Below, one piece after another: positions 45,857 through 57,106 of a stretch of 64,000 nt of DNA (position 1 is the stretch's first letter; every line of letters begins with the position of its first letter). Below the pieces are notes generated by a model. That model had not been told where the DNA came from. It did not search any database and saw only the letters and a list, made by a program, of their open reading frames with translations. The DNA is from Fusarium oxysporum f. sp. lycopersici 4287 (Eukaryota > Ascomycota > Sordariomycetes > Hypocreales > Nectriaceae), in NCBI RefSeq assembly GCF_000149955.1, contig NC_030998.1, positions 124,001 to 188,000 on the forward strand, read 5' to 3'. The position numbers and the translations under genes are program-made.

Positions 45857-46899
45857 CTTGGATAGGTACGTTCCGGGTAGACACAGCTCACCGATAGCGT
45901 GCTATGTAGATAACCAAATCTACTTTGCAGGCAGTGTTTTGCCTGCTCCAAAAGTCGGCTCGCACGGGGATGGATGAGGGGCAAAAGCCATCCTTTAGCG
46001 CTCCGACAACTCTAGCCCCTTGTTACTAAAGTCTACAGGAAGTAATATTAATACTATTTTAATTAAGAATTATAAAATAATTAATAATGCTTATATATTA
46101 TTTTACTATTAATAGAGCTACTATATCTTCTTCATAAGAATCACATTTACCTTAAATACATAGTTTATCAACAGAAGACGCTTATATCCCAGTACCTTCA
46201 CTATTCCACTTCGTTCCGGGATGGTCCCGCGCCAGCGTGCCTGAGTGGCGGAACGCTTCCGACTGCATTCTCCGCTCCAGGTTAGGCTGTTAGCAGCAGG
46301 GCGAGAAACCAGCTGCCGAGGCCAAACCCTAAACAAGTTAATCATCACTCACCTGTACCCCCAGGAAAGTAAATAGTTTTAAAGGAGCATAGATGTCGAA
46401 AAAAACCATGATATTGAAGATTGTTCACTATTATATACTGAGCATCACGCTGACCTTCCTTCGGTAATTGACGGTGTGTGGGTTCGCGGCTTGAACCCGT
46501 GAATGCCAGCCAGAACCCGGCGGTGCCGGATTGAATCCGCTCACTCTCGGTACGAGGTAGCAAACAGACGCGTGCCAAGCATCATGCGGCGGTATAGTGA
46601 ATGGCGGACCAACTGTTCCCTTGCATGTGTCGCACAGCGTGTAATTGCGAATCCCAATTAGGGTTGCTAATCTAAAACCCGACCGTAATGGTCTTGATAT
46701 GGTCTCTTCTCTTTCGGCAGCGTTCCGATTACATGGCCCAGAATTTACACGTCATACACTGTTGAGGAAGCTGCGGCGCCCCAAAATCTGTATCAGCGAC
46801 ATAAAGGATAACTTGAAGACGAAAATTGCTACTCGATTAAAAAATGCAGCTTTTGGTGGTTTTTGTTGGTCAATTTCCTGCACGAGACACCTCGATAAA
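45857..46899. other. intergenic, very AT-rich tract and inverted repeats
   Basis: About 1 kb between the regulator and P450 starts, a divergent promoter region. 46020-46120 is almost entirely A/T. 46246-46258 holds CGGAA-CGC-TTCCG, and 46487-46505 holds GGGTTC-N7-GAACCC. No supported gene or tRNA. Confidence 0.45.
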
Positions 46900-48660
46900 A
46901 TGATCAGTCAAATCACCCCTTATCTCTCTTATGCTTTTGAGAGGGTGCCGGCCGCATCCTTCCTCGCTCTTTCACTATGTCTCGCCGTCCTTCTCCTTGT
47001 CGTTGTTGCAAAATACTTTGAGCCTGTAGGTAAACGGAGGCTCAGAGATGGCAGAAAATCACATCTACCTCCTGGGCCGCCCGGATTACCTATAATTGGA
47101 AGTTTACACAAGTTGAAGGAGGCACGAGGTGACCCTGATCACAAATATGTAAGTTTCCTCTTATCGACAGTTGAGAGGCTGTGTCGGCTGAGTCTACTGC
47201 AGCTCCGTGAACTTGCCACCTATGGCGAAATGACGACTGTCCACCTTGGCTCGAAGACCTGGATCTTCCTGAATTCCAGCCGGGTTGTCTCAGAAATCAT
47301 TGCAAAGCGAGGAAGTGCAACGAACACAAGGTCTCCAATGCCTATATCGAGTGGGATTGTAAGCCGCGACGGTAGATCTCTGATTTTGCCCCAGGAGGCT
47401 TGGATGGAGCGACGACGCGTCATGCATAGCCTTCTCAACGGTACATCTTTAAAGCAATATGGCGAATGGCAGGAGCTTGAGAGTACTCAGATGATGGCCG
47501 AGTATTTGTTCAAGCCCCATCTATGGTATAAACATCACTATCGATATGCGAACTCAGTGATCCATCGGATTGCGCTTGGAGAGCGCCTGGGCAAATCAAC
47601 CCAAGAACTAGCCGACCTACAAAACTGCGTCACCTTCTTCGTTGGCAGTATTGGATCTAGCATTATCGACTGGTTCCCAGATCTCGCCAGATTACCCAAA
47701 TTTCTACAAGTCTGGCGATCTCACTGGGAAGCCCTGGGAAAATGGAATCATGACGTCTATCGGTCATGGTGGGACCCTGTGAGAAAGCAAGTCGAAAATG
47801 GCACTGCACCTCCATCTTTCGTACGAGACGTACTCCTTAACGAAGAAACACGATACAAGGGCGATGATCAGGACTGCATGTATCTTGCTATGCAGCTGAT
47901 AGAGGCTGGAAGCGACACCACCCGAGAAGCACTCAATATCATGGTGATGGCAATGCTGGAGTATCCAGAGCCTTTTCGCAAGGCAAGAGCCGATGTCGAC
48001 AGTATATGCGGTGTTGGAGAACAGGCACGCTTGCCCGTTCTCTCCGACATGGACAATCTGCGATTTATCTGCGCGATTGCTAAGGAAGTACTGCGCTGGC
48101 GACCGATCTTTATACTTACGCCAGATCACGTTGCGTCGCAAGATATCGAGTTCGAAGGATACCTCTTCCCAGCTGGCACTGGCTTCACCATCAACGAAGT
48201 CCCCGTTGGTAACGAGTTTGAGAAGCCGGAAGCGTTCTATCCAGAGAGATGGATGGATGGTCACGAGATGGACATCAGCCATGGGCTCTGGCAATTTGGA
48301 GGTGGACGGCGGATCTGCGTTGGCTACCGTCTGGCGCAGAGGAGTCTATTTCTTAATATTGCGAGGCTTGTTCAATGCGTTGACTTCAAGCCGGTAAGTC
48401 TATAACTAGGAGGATTCTTGCTCTTCTTTGCTAATGATGCGCAGGATGGGCCATATAATGCCAAGATTCTTAACCTAGAGTCTGTAGATGAGCCATTCCC
48501 TGTCAAATCTACTATCCGAAGCGAGGCTTACGAGGCTCTTATTATCAAAGAAGCCACCGAAAGCTGGTGTTTTGGAGGACGCGCGCATGGACCAGGTGCA
48601 ACTATAATGATGCTCTTCATAGTTCATACACTCGTCAGCTCTTTGACTAGGCTAGAGTAG
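46900..48660 (+). CDS. cytochrome P450
   Basis: Exons 46900-47148, 47203-48393 and 48445-48660 give 551 residues. An N-terminal membrane anchor (ASFLALSLCLAVLLLVVVA) is followed by the hinge LPPGPPGLPIIG, the I-helix AGSDTTREA, the K-helix KEVLRWRP, the PERW meander and the haem loop FGGGRRICVG. It is an ER monooxygenase, close in type to fungal secondary-metabolite P450s of the O-methylsterigmatocystin-oxidoreductase kind. Intron 1 is 54 bp and stop-free, so unspliced mRNA would add 18 residues. A longer frame from 46645 exists, but ATG 46900 is placed directly before the anchor. It is in line with the flavin monooxygenase downstream. Confidence 0.9.
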
Positions 48661-49484
48661 CCCGCAGTGCCCAAAGTCATGTATTCCGGTCTTATTGGAA
48701 ATGGTGGCCCGAGTTTAAATAGACAGGCGTTAGAATACATATATGTGGTAGTTTCGAAAGTGAGAGCTATATGTACTAAAGTCGCGAGACCAATGTCCAA
48801 ACCACATCAAGTCTATTTCTCCTCCACAGCGGTTTGTGAGCATCCCATATATAATCTTCAGTCTTCCGTAAAGATGACATCTTAAGATTGACCTGCAGGC
48901 ACTAGCTCCAGATCCCTATGTCTTGAAGTCATGTTGATCTAGCGCTGACCGAGTACTAAATCATCGAGAAACATTGGCTAGCAATTGGTTAGTTATTTTG
49001 GTAAAGTTGTAAGCCAGATGTGTTCTTTACAGTTGAGACTTGTGGCTGAGAGTTTATATCACCACCGAGAACTTAGTGAAACATGGGCACTTAGATTAAC
49101 CATTCGCTCCAGTCTTCTGCCAGTAATTGCCGAACCATCTTGGACTGTGCCTGTTTTGCCGCCGTAGGGGAATTTTTACAGCTCTTGCATCTAGGAATTC
49201 CTCAAAACGGATAGCCACGGGACTCACCCGTTCTCTTCGGAAGCATCCCGGCGCAGGAGCTACCTCGGCCTGACGCAAAAGCTCTGCTGCAACAAAGGAC
49301 TTTGACACGGGGAATTAGTCGCACTGACCAAGGCATCCAATCGTCCTAGGATTTGAGATACTTCACATGGTTTGGATCCTGCAAGTGCGACAATTATAAG
49401 AAAGAGGTCCTCAGGTTCAAACTTTACCACAACCAGACCCTTACAATCATCACAGTCCTCAGACGCAAAAAAGGTTTCTCCAAC
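48661..49484. other. intergenic, flavin monooxygenase upstream region
   Basis: About 820 bp without a supported gene. Short frames only. Confidence 0.5.
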
Positions 49485-51349
49485 ATGGCTACAGCTAAAG
49501 AAAGTGGACGGAATTACAGCCAATTCGCATGCATTGGCTCTGGCTTTTCCGCCATTGCGCTGGGCGCGACTCTTAAACGATGGTACGGCATTACCGACAT
49601 ACGTTTCTTTGAACGGCATAGTGAACTGGGTGGAACATGGTTCACAAATACATACCCAGGTATGGCTCAGAGGCTACGAGACAGGCCCCGGATGAACTCC
49701 TAGGCTGACTTATCAGGCGCTGCTTGCGATGTGCCAAGCGCCCTCTACAGCTTCTCCTTCGAGCCCAACCCAGACTGGTCTCGGATTCTGCCCTCCCAAG
49801 ATGAACTCTGGAAGTATCTGAAAGGAGTCGCTGACAAGTACGGACTACCGCCAAAGATGACATTCGGTGTTAATGTCGAAAAGTGCGAATGGGTCGAGCG
49901 CAAGAAGCGATGGGTATTACATGTTCATCACTCCAAGACGGGCCACGTCTTTCATCACGAATGCAAATTCCTCTTTGCGGGGGCTGGCCAGCTTGTGACA
50001 CCTCGGGAGATTGATATCCCCGGCTCCGAGAACTTCAAAGGTCCCATCTTCCACTCTTCTAAATGGAGAGACGATGTTGATATCGTGGTTAAGAAGGTAA
50101 TCGTCATTGGCAATGGTTGTACCGCTGCCCAGATTGTCCCATCTATCGTTGATAAGACAAAACATCTGACGCAAATAATCCGCTCTAAGCACTGGATCCT
50201 GCCACCCATTGATGGGGCGTACACTGATGCTATGCGACTACTTTTCAAGTATATACCAGGCAGCATGTCGATACAGCGACTGATCATCTTTTTGGCTGCT
50301 GAGAATGAGTTGAGGGGTTTCCCTATGACCCCATCTGGTGCTAAGTTCCGCCAGAAGCGCCGCGCTCAGGCTGAGGACTACATGAAGACGCGTGCTCCGA
50401 CTAAGTATCACGATATCTTAATTCCGAATTTTGAGGTCGGTTGCAAGAGACGGATCTTTGACTCTGGCTACCTTGATTCTCTCCATTCTAAAAATCTGAC
50501 CCTAACCAACGAATCTGCCTTGAGGATTACTGAGGGTGGAATTGAGACGGACCGTGGTTTCATAGAAGCTGATGTCATTGTGCTGGCAAATGGCTATGTC
50601 ACCAACACATTCCTTGGAGGCATTGAGGTTGTTGGGCGGAAGGGAACCTTAACCCAGCACTGGGAGTCATTTGGCGGAGCCGAGGCTTACAACTGCTCCG
50701 CTATGAGTGGATTCCCCAACTTCTTCATTCTCTTGGGTAAGTACCTGGCCTCACTATCATTGCAAGTCAACAAGCCTGGCTAACTCCGTGATTAGGCCCT
50801 AATGCTGCAACGGGCCACACTTCGGCTATCATGGCTGCCGAGAACAGTATCAATTACGCATTGCGAATCCTAAAGCCCGTCCTCAACAGCCCAGAAGGCG
50901 TCGTTGAGCTTTGCGAAGACGCCGAAAAGCGCTATGTCGACCGGATCCAAGATGACCTCGCCAAGACTGTGTGGAACTCTGGATGTCAGAGCTGGTATAT
51001 CCAGACTAGCGCGAAGGCGAACCGCACATGGAATGCCATGAGTTACCCATATTCTCAGACATATTTTTGGTATAGGAGCTTATTCCCCGTTTGGGGTGAT
51101 TGGAAGATTGCGGTAAGTCCTGACCCAGAGGGTCACCTACCCTTCTACTCTTTTATACAGAAGCTAAGGACTTCGGGTCAGGGTGGCAATACCAGCACTA
51201 AAGCGTCTTTATTTGTGCAACTCATTCGGACTGTGTTTCTTATCGCTGGCGGCTCGTTCCTGTTTATCTCTTTCTATTTGTCGTGGAGGTATCAAGAAGA
51301 TATTAAAACTTATGGGCCAATGCTCTTGAAGGACCTCCTACATATTTAG
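49485..51349 (+). CDS. flavin monooxygenase, Baeyer-Villiger type
   Basis: Exons 49485-49659, 49717-50736 and 50796-51349 give 582 residues. The FAD site is IGSGFSAIALG, then GGTWFTNTYPGAACD. The Baeyer-Villiger fingerprint FxGxxxHxxxW is present as FKGPIFHSSKW, and the NADPH-binding Rossmann motif is VIGNGCTAAQ. Such enzymes insert oxygen beside a ketone to make an ester or lactone. Near the C-terminus TVFLIAGGSFLFISFYLSW is a single membrane helix, an unusual tail anchor for this class. Introns are 57 and 59 bp. Together with the P450 and the alcohol oxidase this suggests stepwise oxidation of a hydrophobic ketone or sterol/terpene-like compound. Confidence 0.88.
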
Positions 51350-51755
51350 TATAAGAATCAGACCTCTTTACTACCATTTTTAGCTGAGGGCTTTTTTATT
51401 ACAATATCAATATAGCAGTGAGCCTTTTCAGTCTTTGCTTGTGAAGCTTCTTGGTAATTTGCATCCATGGTTGATGCCCTTACTTGCCCTCTGATGTATT
51501 ACTTACTAATGCACGGTTGAAACAAAACGGGTAGCAGAGCAACATCTCCCTAATCTGAACCTGTTTATAAATACAGTCTTCACCCTTATTACTAGGGGGC
51601 TGGCTGGAACATAAACACTACCTACCTCTTCAAATTACAGAGGTGGATAGGCAGATATAAAACAGTTCAAGTAATAGTTTATTTATACATTAAAGAGAAT
51701 TATAATAAGTATCTTAGTACTTGCTTAACAGCACGTTGAGACAGGTTTATACGCC
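51350..51755. other. convergent intergenic region
   Basis: About 400 bp, AT-rich, between two 3' ends. No gene. Confidence 0.5.
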
Positions 51756-52861
51756 TTAGGTATATTTCTGTCCCTGAGCATGCTTATTCAGGAGCTTTAG
51801 TGAATTCCGTTGCAACACCTCAGGAGCAACCTTGTCCCCCCTCGAATTTGTCTTGACATAATTGTGATACCCGAGTAGAATAGCATCAATTCCATACTGA
51901 GGCACATAAGGAAAGTCAGACCCAAATAAGATCTTATCCGGACTAGTAAAGTCAAGCAAACCATCCAGCTGGGCGGCACTGGTGCTAAGAGCAATGTCGT
52001 AATAAAAGCGAGCAAAATCCTCCTTAGCTTGTACAAGATTGACTTTGACTTGCTTTGCTATAGTAGGAATACCTAGCGCACCTATGGCTCGGCCGCCGAC
52101 AAATGGAATAGTTCCACCAGCATGGGAAAGGACAATATCGATGTCAGGGCAAGCTCGAATGGTGCCTGTCATAACAAGATCCGTGGCCGCACGGGTGGTC
52201 GCAAGAGGGTAGTCGACAATAGGCTGTGGGATGCCTGGGCCAATCAGGCGAGGTTCGACGTCTAGTACTGATGGGTGTAGAAACACAAGGGCCTTATATT
52301 TCTGCAGTCTGGCCCAAATAGGTGCGAATTCGGAATCACCGAGGAGCTTTCCGCCGTAGCTTGTAAAGACAATAACACCGTTACAGAGTTTTTGTTCTCT
52401 GTACAAGTAATCGAGCTCCAACAATGTGCCATTGACGTCCTGAAAGTCGGGAAGAGCTCCAAAGAATCCGATTTTACCCCTGTGCTTGCCCGTAGAGGCG
52501 TAGGTGCCAAGATCGTTGTTCAATTTGCGGGCAAGTTTTCTCGCGGCTTCGCCTATCCCAGCAATTGAGACACCAGGGGATGAAACAGACAAGATGCCTA
52601 GAAAACGTCGTGTAAGCCTGGCTCAGCACGGTTAGGCTTGTCTTTGCGCTTACCGAGAGATGTCCCAATCGCGTTCATCGACTTGATGGCCGCATCCAGA
52701 CTCCATTCCGGTGTTGGATACCCCGAAGGATCGCCCCCGGTGGCTGCAAGAGCATTCAAGTACGCCGGTGGCAGAGCATGGATGTGGGTGTCAATTCTTT
52801 CGGAAAAGACAAATGACACCAAGATGAGTAGGCCGTTGAGAACGGAGCGAAGTTGGTTCAT
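51756..52861 (-). CDS. amidohydrolase, aromatic-acid decarboxylase-like, with signal peptide
   Basis: Exons 52861-52654 and 52597-51756 give 349 residues. The family (ACMSD/6-methylsalicylate decarboxylase type) uses a metal to remove CO2 from aromatic or unsaturated acids. Metal ligands are H26 and H28 in RIDTHIH, the later LSHAGGTIPF and the aspartate of FGSDFPYV. The protein begins MNQLRSVLNGLLILVSFVFS, a clear hydrophobic leader that ends only a few residues before the metal site. Cytosolic relatives start right at that site, so this copy appears secreted or sent to the endomembrane system. The intron (56 bp) restores LGILSVSSPG. Confidence 0.87.
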
Positions 52862-53489
52862 ATTTACAGAAAGATAGTTAGAAAAACTTGTGGTCCAAGA
52901 ATTAGAGCGAGGAATGTCAAGGTTTGCTGGACGGAACCGCATTTTATCTTGGCAAAACTTGGGCGGCGCTATGTCATGACAGGCAAGTAATGAAATGGGT
53001 TGTACTCTGCAACACCACCCCGTATCCATGCACTGGTTCACGGAGGTTAAGAGTTGCTCACGGCATCGGCCCGAGGCTCCTAGGCCAACCTGATTCGTTG
53101 GCGGAACTGTCCCGATGGACGTGACAGGAACGCCTCCGCGACTTGCTACGATAACCCGGTTTTCGGCACATTGACGAAACTGACTTGCCTTTGTGATGTG
53201 CCTGTCTCTTCGGATCTACACCATGCTATGCGGCGCTTGTTGAAATCATATCCAGGCCTTATTTCAGACACAAAATATTAAGGATACACAAGCTATCGCT
53301 GCCATTGTGACGCACGTTTACTTGATCAGCCTTGTTACTAGCTTGCCCTACAGCCCCGCCATCTCAATAACCAAAAAGCACTGATACACATACTGAGCTC
53401 TGTTGGCTGTCATGCCGGGTTCGATGTTGTGACAAGTCTCGCTAAATATGGTGCTCATGCAAATGCTCAAAATATCTGCTAAAGAGAGT
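52862..53489. other. intergenic, decarboxylase upstream region
   Basis: About 630 bp. CGG/CCG words are frequent at 53062-53166. No gene is supported. Confidence 0.45.
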
Positions 53490-54109
53490 CTACTCTAACT
53501 GATAATCGTACACGAATCGGGCGTAAGCCTTTTGGTCACCCTTTGAGGCGACTGCAACGCGCATACAATACCGTCTCTCACCCCCAACCACTTGAAAGCC
53601 CCAAATCTGACTAGCAGTCCATCCATTCTCTTGGCTCACAGCATGACAGAGCACGAGTCCGTTACCCTCCCCCTCTACAAGCCAACCCTCCTTCAAAACA
53701 GCATCTTCAATATCCTCTAGGGCCACCCAACGGGCCTGGGCTTTGACTGTGCCAAAAAGCCAGTCATAATGATCGCGGAATTCGTTATCGAGATATCGAA
53801 TCTCCTTGGTGCTCTTCAAACCTGAGGCCGTCTGAGTGGACTCAATGCAGGTGACAATGCCGGTAGTCGAGCTCGTATGAACGTGTTCATACTGCTTGAT
53901 TTTCAGGTGAATTGTTGCGAGGTTGACGCCTTTGCGAGTAAGGTATCCGATGCCTTGTGCTCGAAGGATTGGGTCAGGACTGTCGGACAGGCCCTTATTC
54001 TAGTATTGTGTATATATCAGTATTAGAACACATGCAATGAGCTGGCATGCCTCACCATTACCCAGTTCCCATTAAGGTCTTTAGTGGTTTTAGCTTGAGG
54101 AGCTGCCAT
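53490..54109 (-). CDS. small lipocalin-like hypothetical protein
   Basis: Exons 54109-54056 and 53999-53490 give 187 residues. The opening DLNGNWVMNKGLSDSPD, the alternating beta-rich body and the length suggest a small beta-barrel of lipocalin-like shape, but I do not recognise a named family. There is no signal peptide or membrane segment. The first exon encodes only 18 residues; its junction (ATG|GTGAGG, then CTAG|AAT) keeps frame. Position between a decarboxylase and a hydrolase suggests a small-molecule binding or isomerase-type role. That is inference only. Confidence 0.7.
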
Positions 54110-54641
54110 GACTGCCTTTCGGATTTCGCTTATGGCTGTTTACGTATTGTGGCTTTGTTTCTGAAGTAAGAACCAAACTGGCTTGCTTTAACTATTTTCG
54201 AAATATGCGTATCCGCTAGTTTGGGCTAGGGCGCCTTTGAGGCCTATGTTCTCTCCCATTACACGGAAGCAAGGGACCTGTGGCTAACTTGCTGGCGGCT
54301 TGTTTCCGTAAGCAAGCCTCATGCTAAACCGGATGACACCCGCCTCCCATCGGTACCACGGAAGGACAAAGGCTCTAAACTGGCAGGACCCTTGAAACGG
54401 GATCTTCGAGATGCTGTGGTCCTTGCATGTCTTCCCGAGCACAAGAGCTCGATAGCCACCTGGTGAATCAGACAAGTTTGGAGACGCAAACTCACGTTTT
54501 TGTTCGCGATGCCTCATAAATTTTCTAACTTGGAGAAGCTTGAGCTGGCTCTCCGTCTAACATGCATAGGTATAGTCTGTCCCGCCAATTCATGCGACTT
54601 GATTGCCCGCTGATCTTTCTCTCCTCGCAGTACCTTGGCAG
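54110..54641. other. divergent intergenic region, lipocalin-like/hydrolase
   Basis: About 530 bp. CATCGGTACCACGGAAG at 54348-54364 nearly repeats a sequence before the GMC oxidase (40421-40438). CTCCTCGCAG at 54621-54630 could be a splice acceptor for an upstream exon of the hydrolase. Confidence 0.4.
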
Positions 54642-55706
54642 ATGTTTGCTTCCGTATCACGCTCCCTCCTGATTGCCTGGACTAGAGGCCTACCGGCGCG
54701 TTTATTTCTTGTTTGTGCAGTCATCAAGGTAGTTCTACGAACCTTCTCTCCCCGGCAGATCCAGTACTTGTCCCTTTCGACTAAAGAGGTATACAAGTCT
54801 TGGATAGGACGAAGAATTGCCAAGGCCAAGAAAGTAGGAGACCCAACGGCGGCTTCAAGGCTTCGCTATGACTGGGAGCCTCTAGATGACGGAAATTCGT
54901 CGCTACTTTGGATTGGTAATCGGCGTGAAGCAAAGAAGGTCATTGTGTTTTTTCACGGTGGAGGTTATGTTTGCCCACTCCTGCCGGGTCATCTAGAATG
55001 GTGTTGGCGGGCGTATGTTGCTGCTGGCATTGAGATGGAAACCGAAGTCGCAGTGGCAGTCCTCGAATACACACTCTGTCCTGAGGCGAGATACCCCGTA
55101 CAACTCCGCCAGGCTGCCGACGCCCTAGCCCATCTTTTATCTTCAAAGGTTCGACCTCGAGATATCGTTATTGGAGGGGATTCTGCGGGTGCGAATTTGA
55201 CAGCGCAGCTTCTGTGCCATCTGATTGAACCCCATCCCGCAGTCCCAGAGGTTTCATTGCCCGAGCCATTGCTAGGGGCGTTCCTTGTCTCACCATGGGT
55301 CACGCGCTGCACCGACGATGTATCATTCAGGGAAAATTGTTGGATTGATATGCTTTCTGGCCCTACCGTAGACAAGTCCACGAGGGAGCTGCTGGGTCCT
55401 AATATCGAAGAGACGTCAGCCAGCCTTGCATTTCCCCTTGATAGGGATAAGTCGTGTTTTGAGGGCATGGAATCTATCCTGAAGCAGCTTTACGTCAGCG
55501 TGGGGGCTCATGAGGTCTTCAGAGACCAGGGCATTGCCCTTGTCCGTGAGATCCGTTACTTGAATCCCAAGCTGGATGTGCGTGTCGATATGCAGACCAG
55601 GCAAGCACATGACTTTATCTTGCTTGAGGGTCAGGAAGAACGATATGGAGAGTGCATCCAGCATATGAAAGACTGGATGAGAGATTTGCTAGCTACAAGA
55701 ATTTAA
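54642..55706 (+). CDS. alpha/beta hydrolase, hormone-sensitive-lipase type
   Basis: A frame of 354 residues from ATG 54642; an extra upstream exon is possible. The family HGGG oxyanion motif is FFHGGGYV, the nucleophile elbow is GGDSAGAN, and the later acid and base lie in GAHEVFRDQ and QAHDFILLEG. An N-terminal hydrophobic stretch (ARLFLVCAVIKVVL) may anchor it. Such enzymes cleave esters or lactones, which fits downstream of a Baeyer-Villiger-type enzyme. Sequence alone does not reveal the ester. Confidence 0.82.
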   Translation: MFASVSRSLLIAWTRGLPARLFLVCAVIKVVLRTFSPRQIQYLSLSTKEVYKSWIGRRIAKAKKVGDPTAASRLRYDWEPLDDGNSSLLWIGNRREAKKVIVFFHGGGYVCPLLPGHLEWCWRAYVAAGIEMETEVAVAVLEYTLCPEARYPVQLRQAADALAHLLSSKVRPRDIVIGGDSAGANLTAQLLCHLIEPHPAVPEVSLPEPLLGAFLVSPWVTRCTDDVSFRENCWIDMLSGPTVDKSTRELLGPNIEETSASLAFPLDRDKSCFEGMESILKQLYVSVGAHEVFRDQGIALVREIRYLNPKLDVRVDMQTRQAHDFILLEGQEERYGECIQHMKDWMRDLLATRI

Positions 55707-55887
55707 CAAGGGCTGGAGTGAATGTAGGATCGGTTTCAGTGGTAGTTGGCTAGCATGTCATCATCACATTCTAGGATAGCAAGGCACTGTGAGTCAAAGC
55801 GTGTGAGTAGACCCCGCTTTTGCTCATCTATTACGATCAGACTTAACGCAAGCCAATTGACACTCTATATACACTCAAGTCTTGGGT

Positions 55888-57106
55888 TTACATCATGACC
55901 ATAGCGGCAAAAGTTGCTCCGAGAGCCAACCACATCTTGGGCCAGTTTCCAGCAGCGCTGTTGGTTGAACCATCAGTAGCCGAAGCTGAAGCTGCAGCAC
56001 TGCTCTCGGACGAAGTTGCACCAGCGCTAGTTGTCTCTGCCTTGTTGTTCTTGAAGTCGGAACTTTCAGTCTCGCTAGAGTCGTCGGACGATGCTGTTGT
56101 TGAGGACTCGGAGTCAGTCTCAGTGGCAGTCTTGGTGGTGAAAGTCGACTCAGAAGATGTCTTGGAGGAAGCCTTGGATGAAGTCTTGGAGGCGGTTTCG
56201 GAGGCAGTTGATGAGGAGTCATCATCGTCGTCACTGCCACTGTTTTTCTCATCAAACTCGATGCTCTTGTATGAGCCTGTCTCATCGCTGTAGGTGTAGC
56301 TCTCAGCAGGGTTGAGGTTCTCAATCATGATCTTCTGAACAGTCATGGTGTAAGGAGCTCCAGCGTAATCAGTCTCTCCACCAGCCCATTCGATAGTTCC
56401 CTCAGCATTGTCAGGATCGCCACCGGCCCAGATACCAAGCTTGACGCGCATGGGAGTCTGAGGATAGTTCTCTCCTCCAAGAGCATCGGCATAGTTGAGG
56501 GTGCGAACCGCAACGCCGTTGATGTACCACTCGCAAGAATCCTTGGTCCAGTGAATGGTATAGTTGTGGAACTCCTCCTGTGCGTTGGTTACGGGAAAAG
56601 TAGCGCTTCGAGTATCGGCCGCGTCGTTGCCTTTGCCGTAGTAATTGGTCTGAACGTCTCCGTCTTTACCTCCAAGCCACTCCCAATCAACCTCGTCGAG
56701 AACATCAGAAAGAAGAACGACAGATGAAACGATACCAGTTCCGGGCGCAGCCTTCAAGTGAACCTCCATGCGACCGAAAAACATGTACCACTTGCTCTGA
56801 ATAGTAGGTGAATCACCCTGCTTAGCGACAGTGAACTCAGCACCATCAGAAGTATACTTGACAGTGCCATGGCCGGTTCCCTCCCAATTGTCGTCATCAG
56901 CACCTTTCGTGAAGTCGACCGAGTATGATGAAGAAGCAAGACCTTTGTTGGGATCGCATGCTGGGCCATAATCAGTGCATGTTAAGAAACAAAGCGGATA
57001 CTATTCACGTACTCTTCTTCATAGGGTTGCACTCGCTGTAGGTCTGAGCAGCGGCCGAAGCAAAAAGACCCGCAAGGGCGATCTTGGACCACGCGGAATA
57101 ATACAT
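55888..57106 (-). CDS. Crh-type GH16 cell-wall transglycosylase, GPI-anchored
   Basis: Exons 57106-57013 and 56960-55888 give 388 residues. A signal peptide (MYYSAWSKIALAGLFASAAA) leads to CNPMKKTCDPNKG, which the 52-bp intron splits. The catalytic motif is DEVDWEWLG with the ExDxE pair of glutamates, and WYINGVAVRTL is typical of the fold. From about residue 270 the chain is Ser/Thr-rich, ending in a hydrophobic tail (MWLALGATFAAMVMM), as expected for a GPI anchor. Crh enzymes link chitin to beta-glucan in the wall. It is unrelated to the surrounding metabolic clusters. Confidence 0.92.

Noticed and set aside
46236..46320. tRNA-Ser/Leu-like stretch with TGCCTGAGTGG resembling an A box
   Set aside because: No matching anticodon stem and no GGTTCGANNCC B box; arms do not pair.
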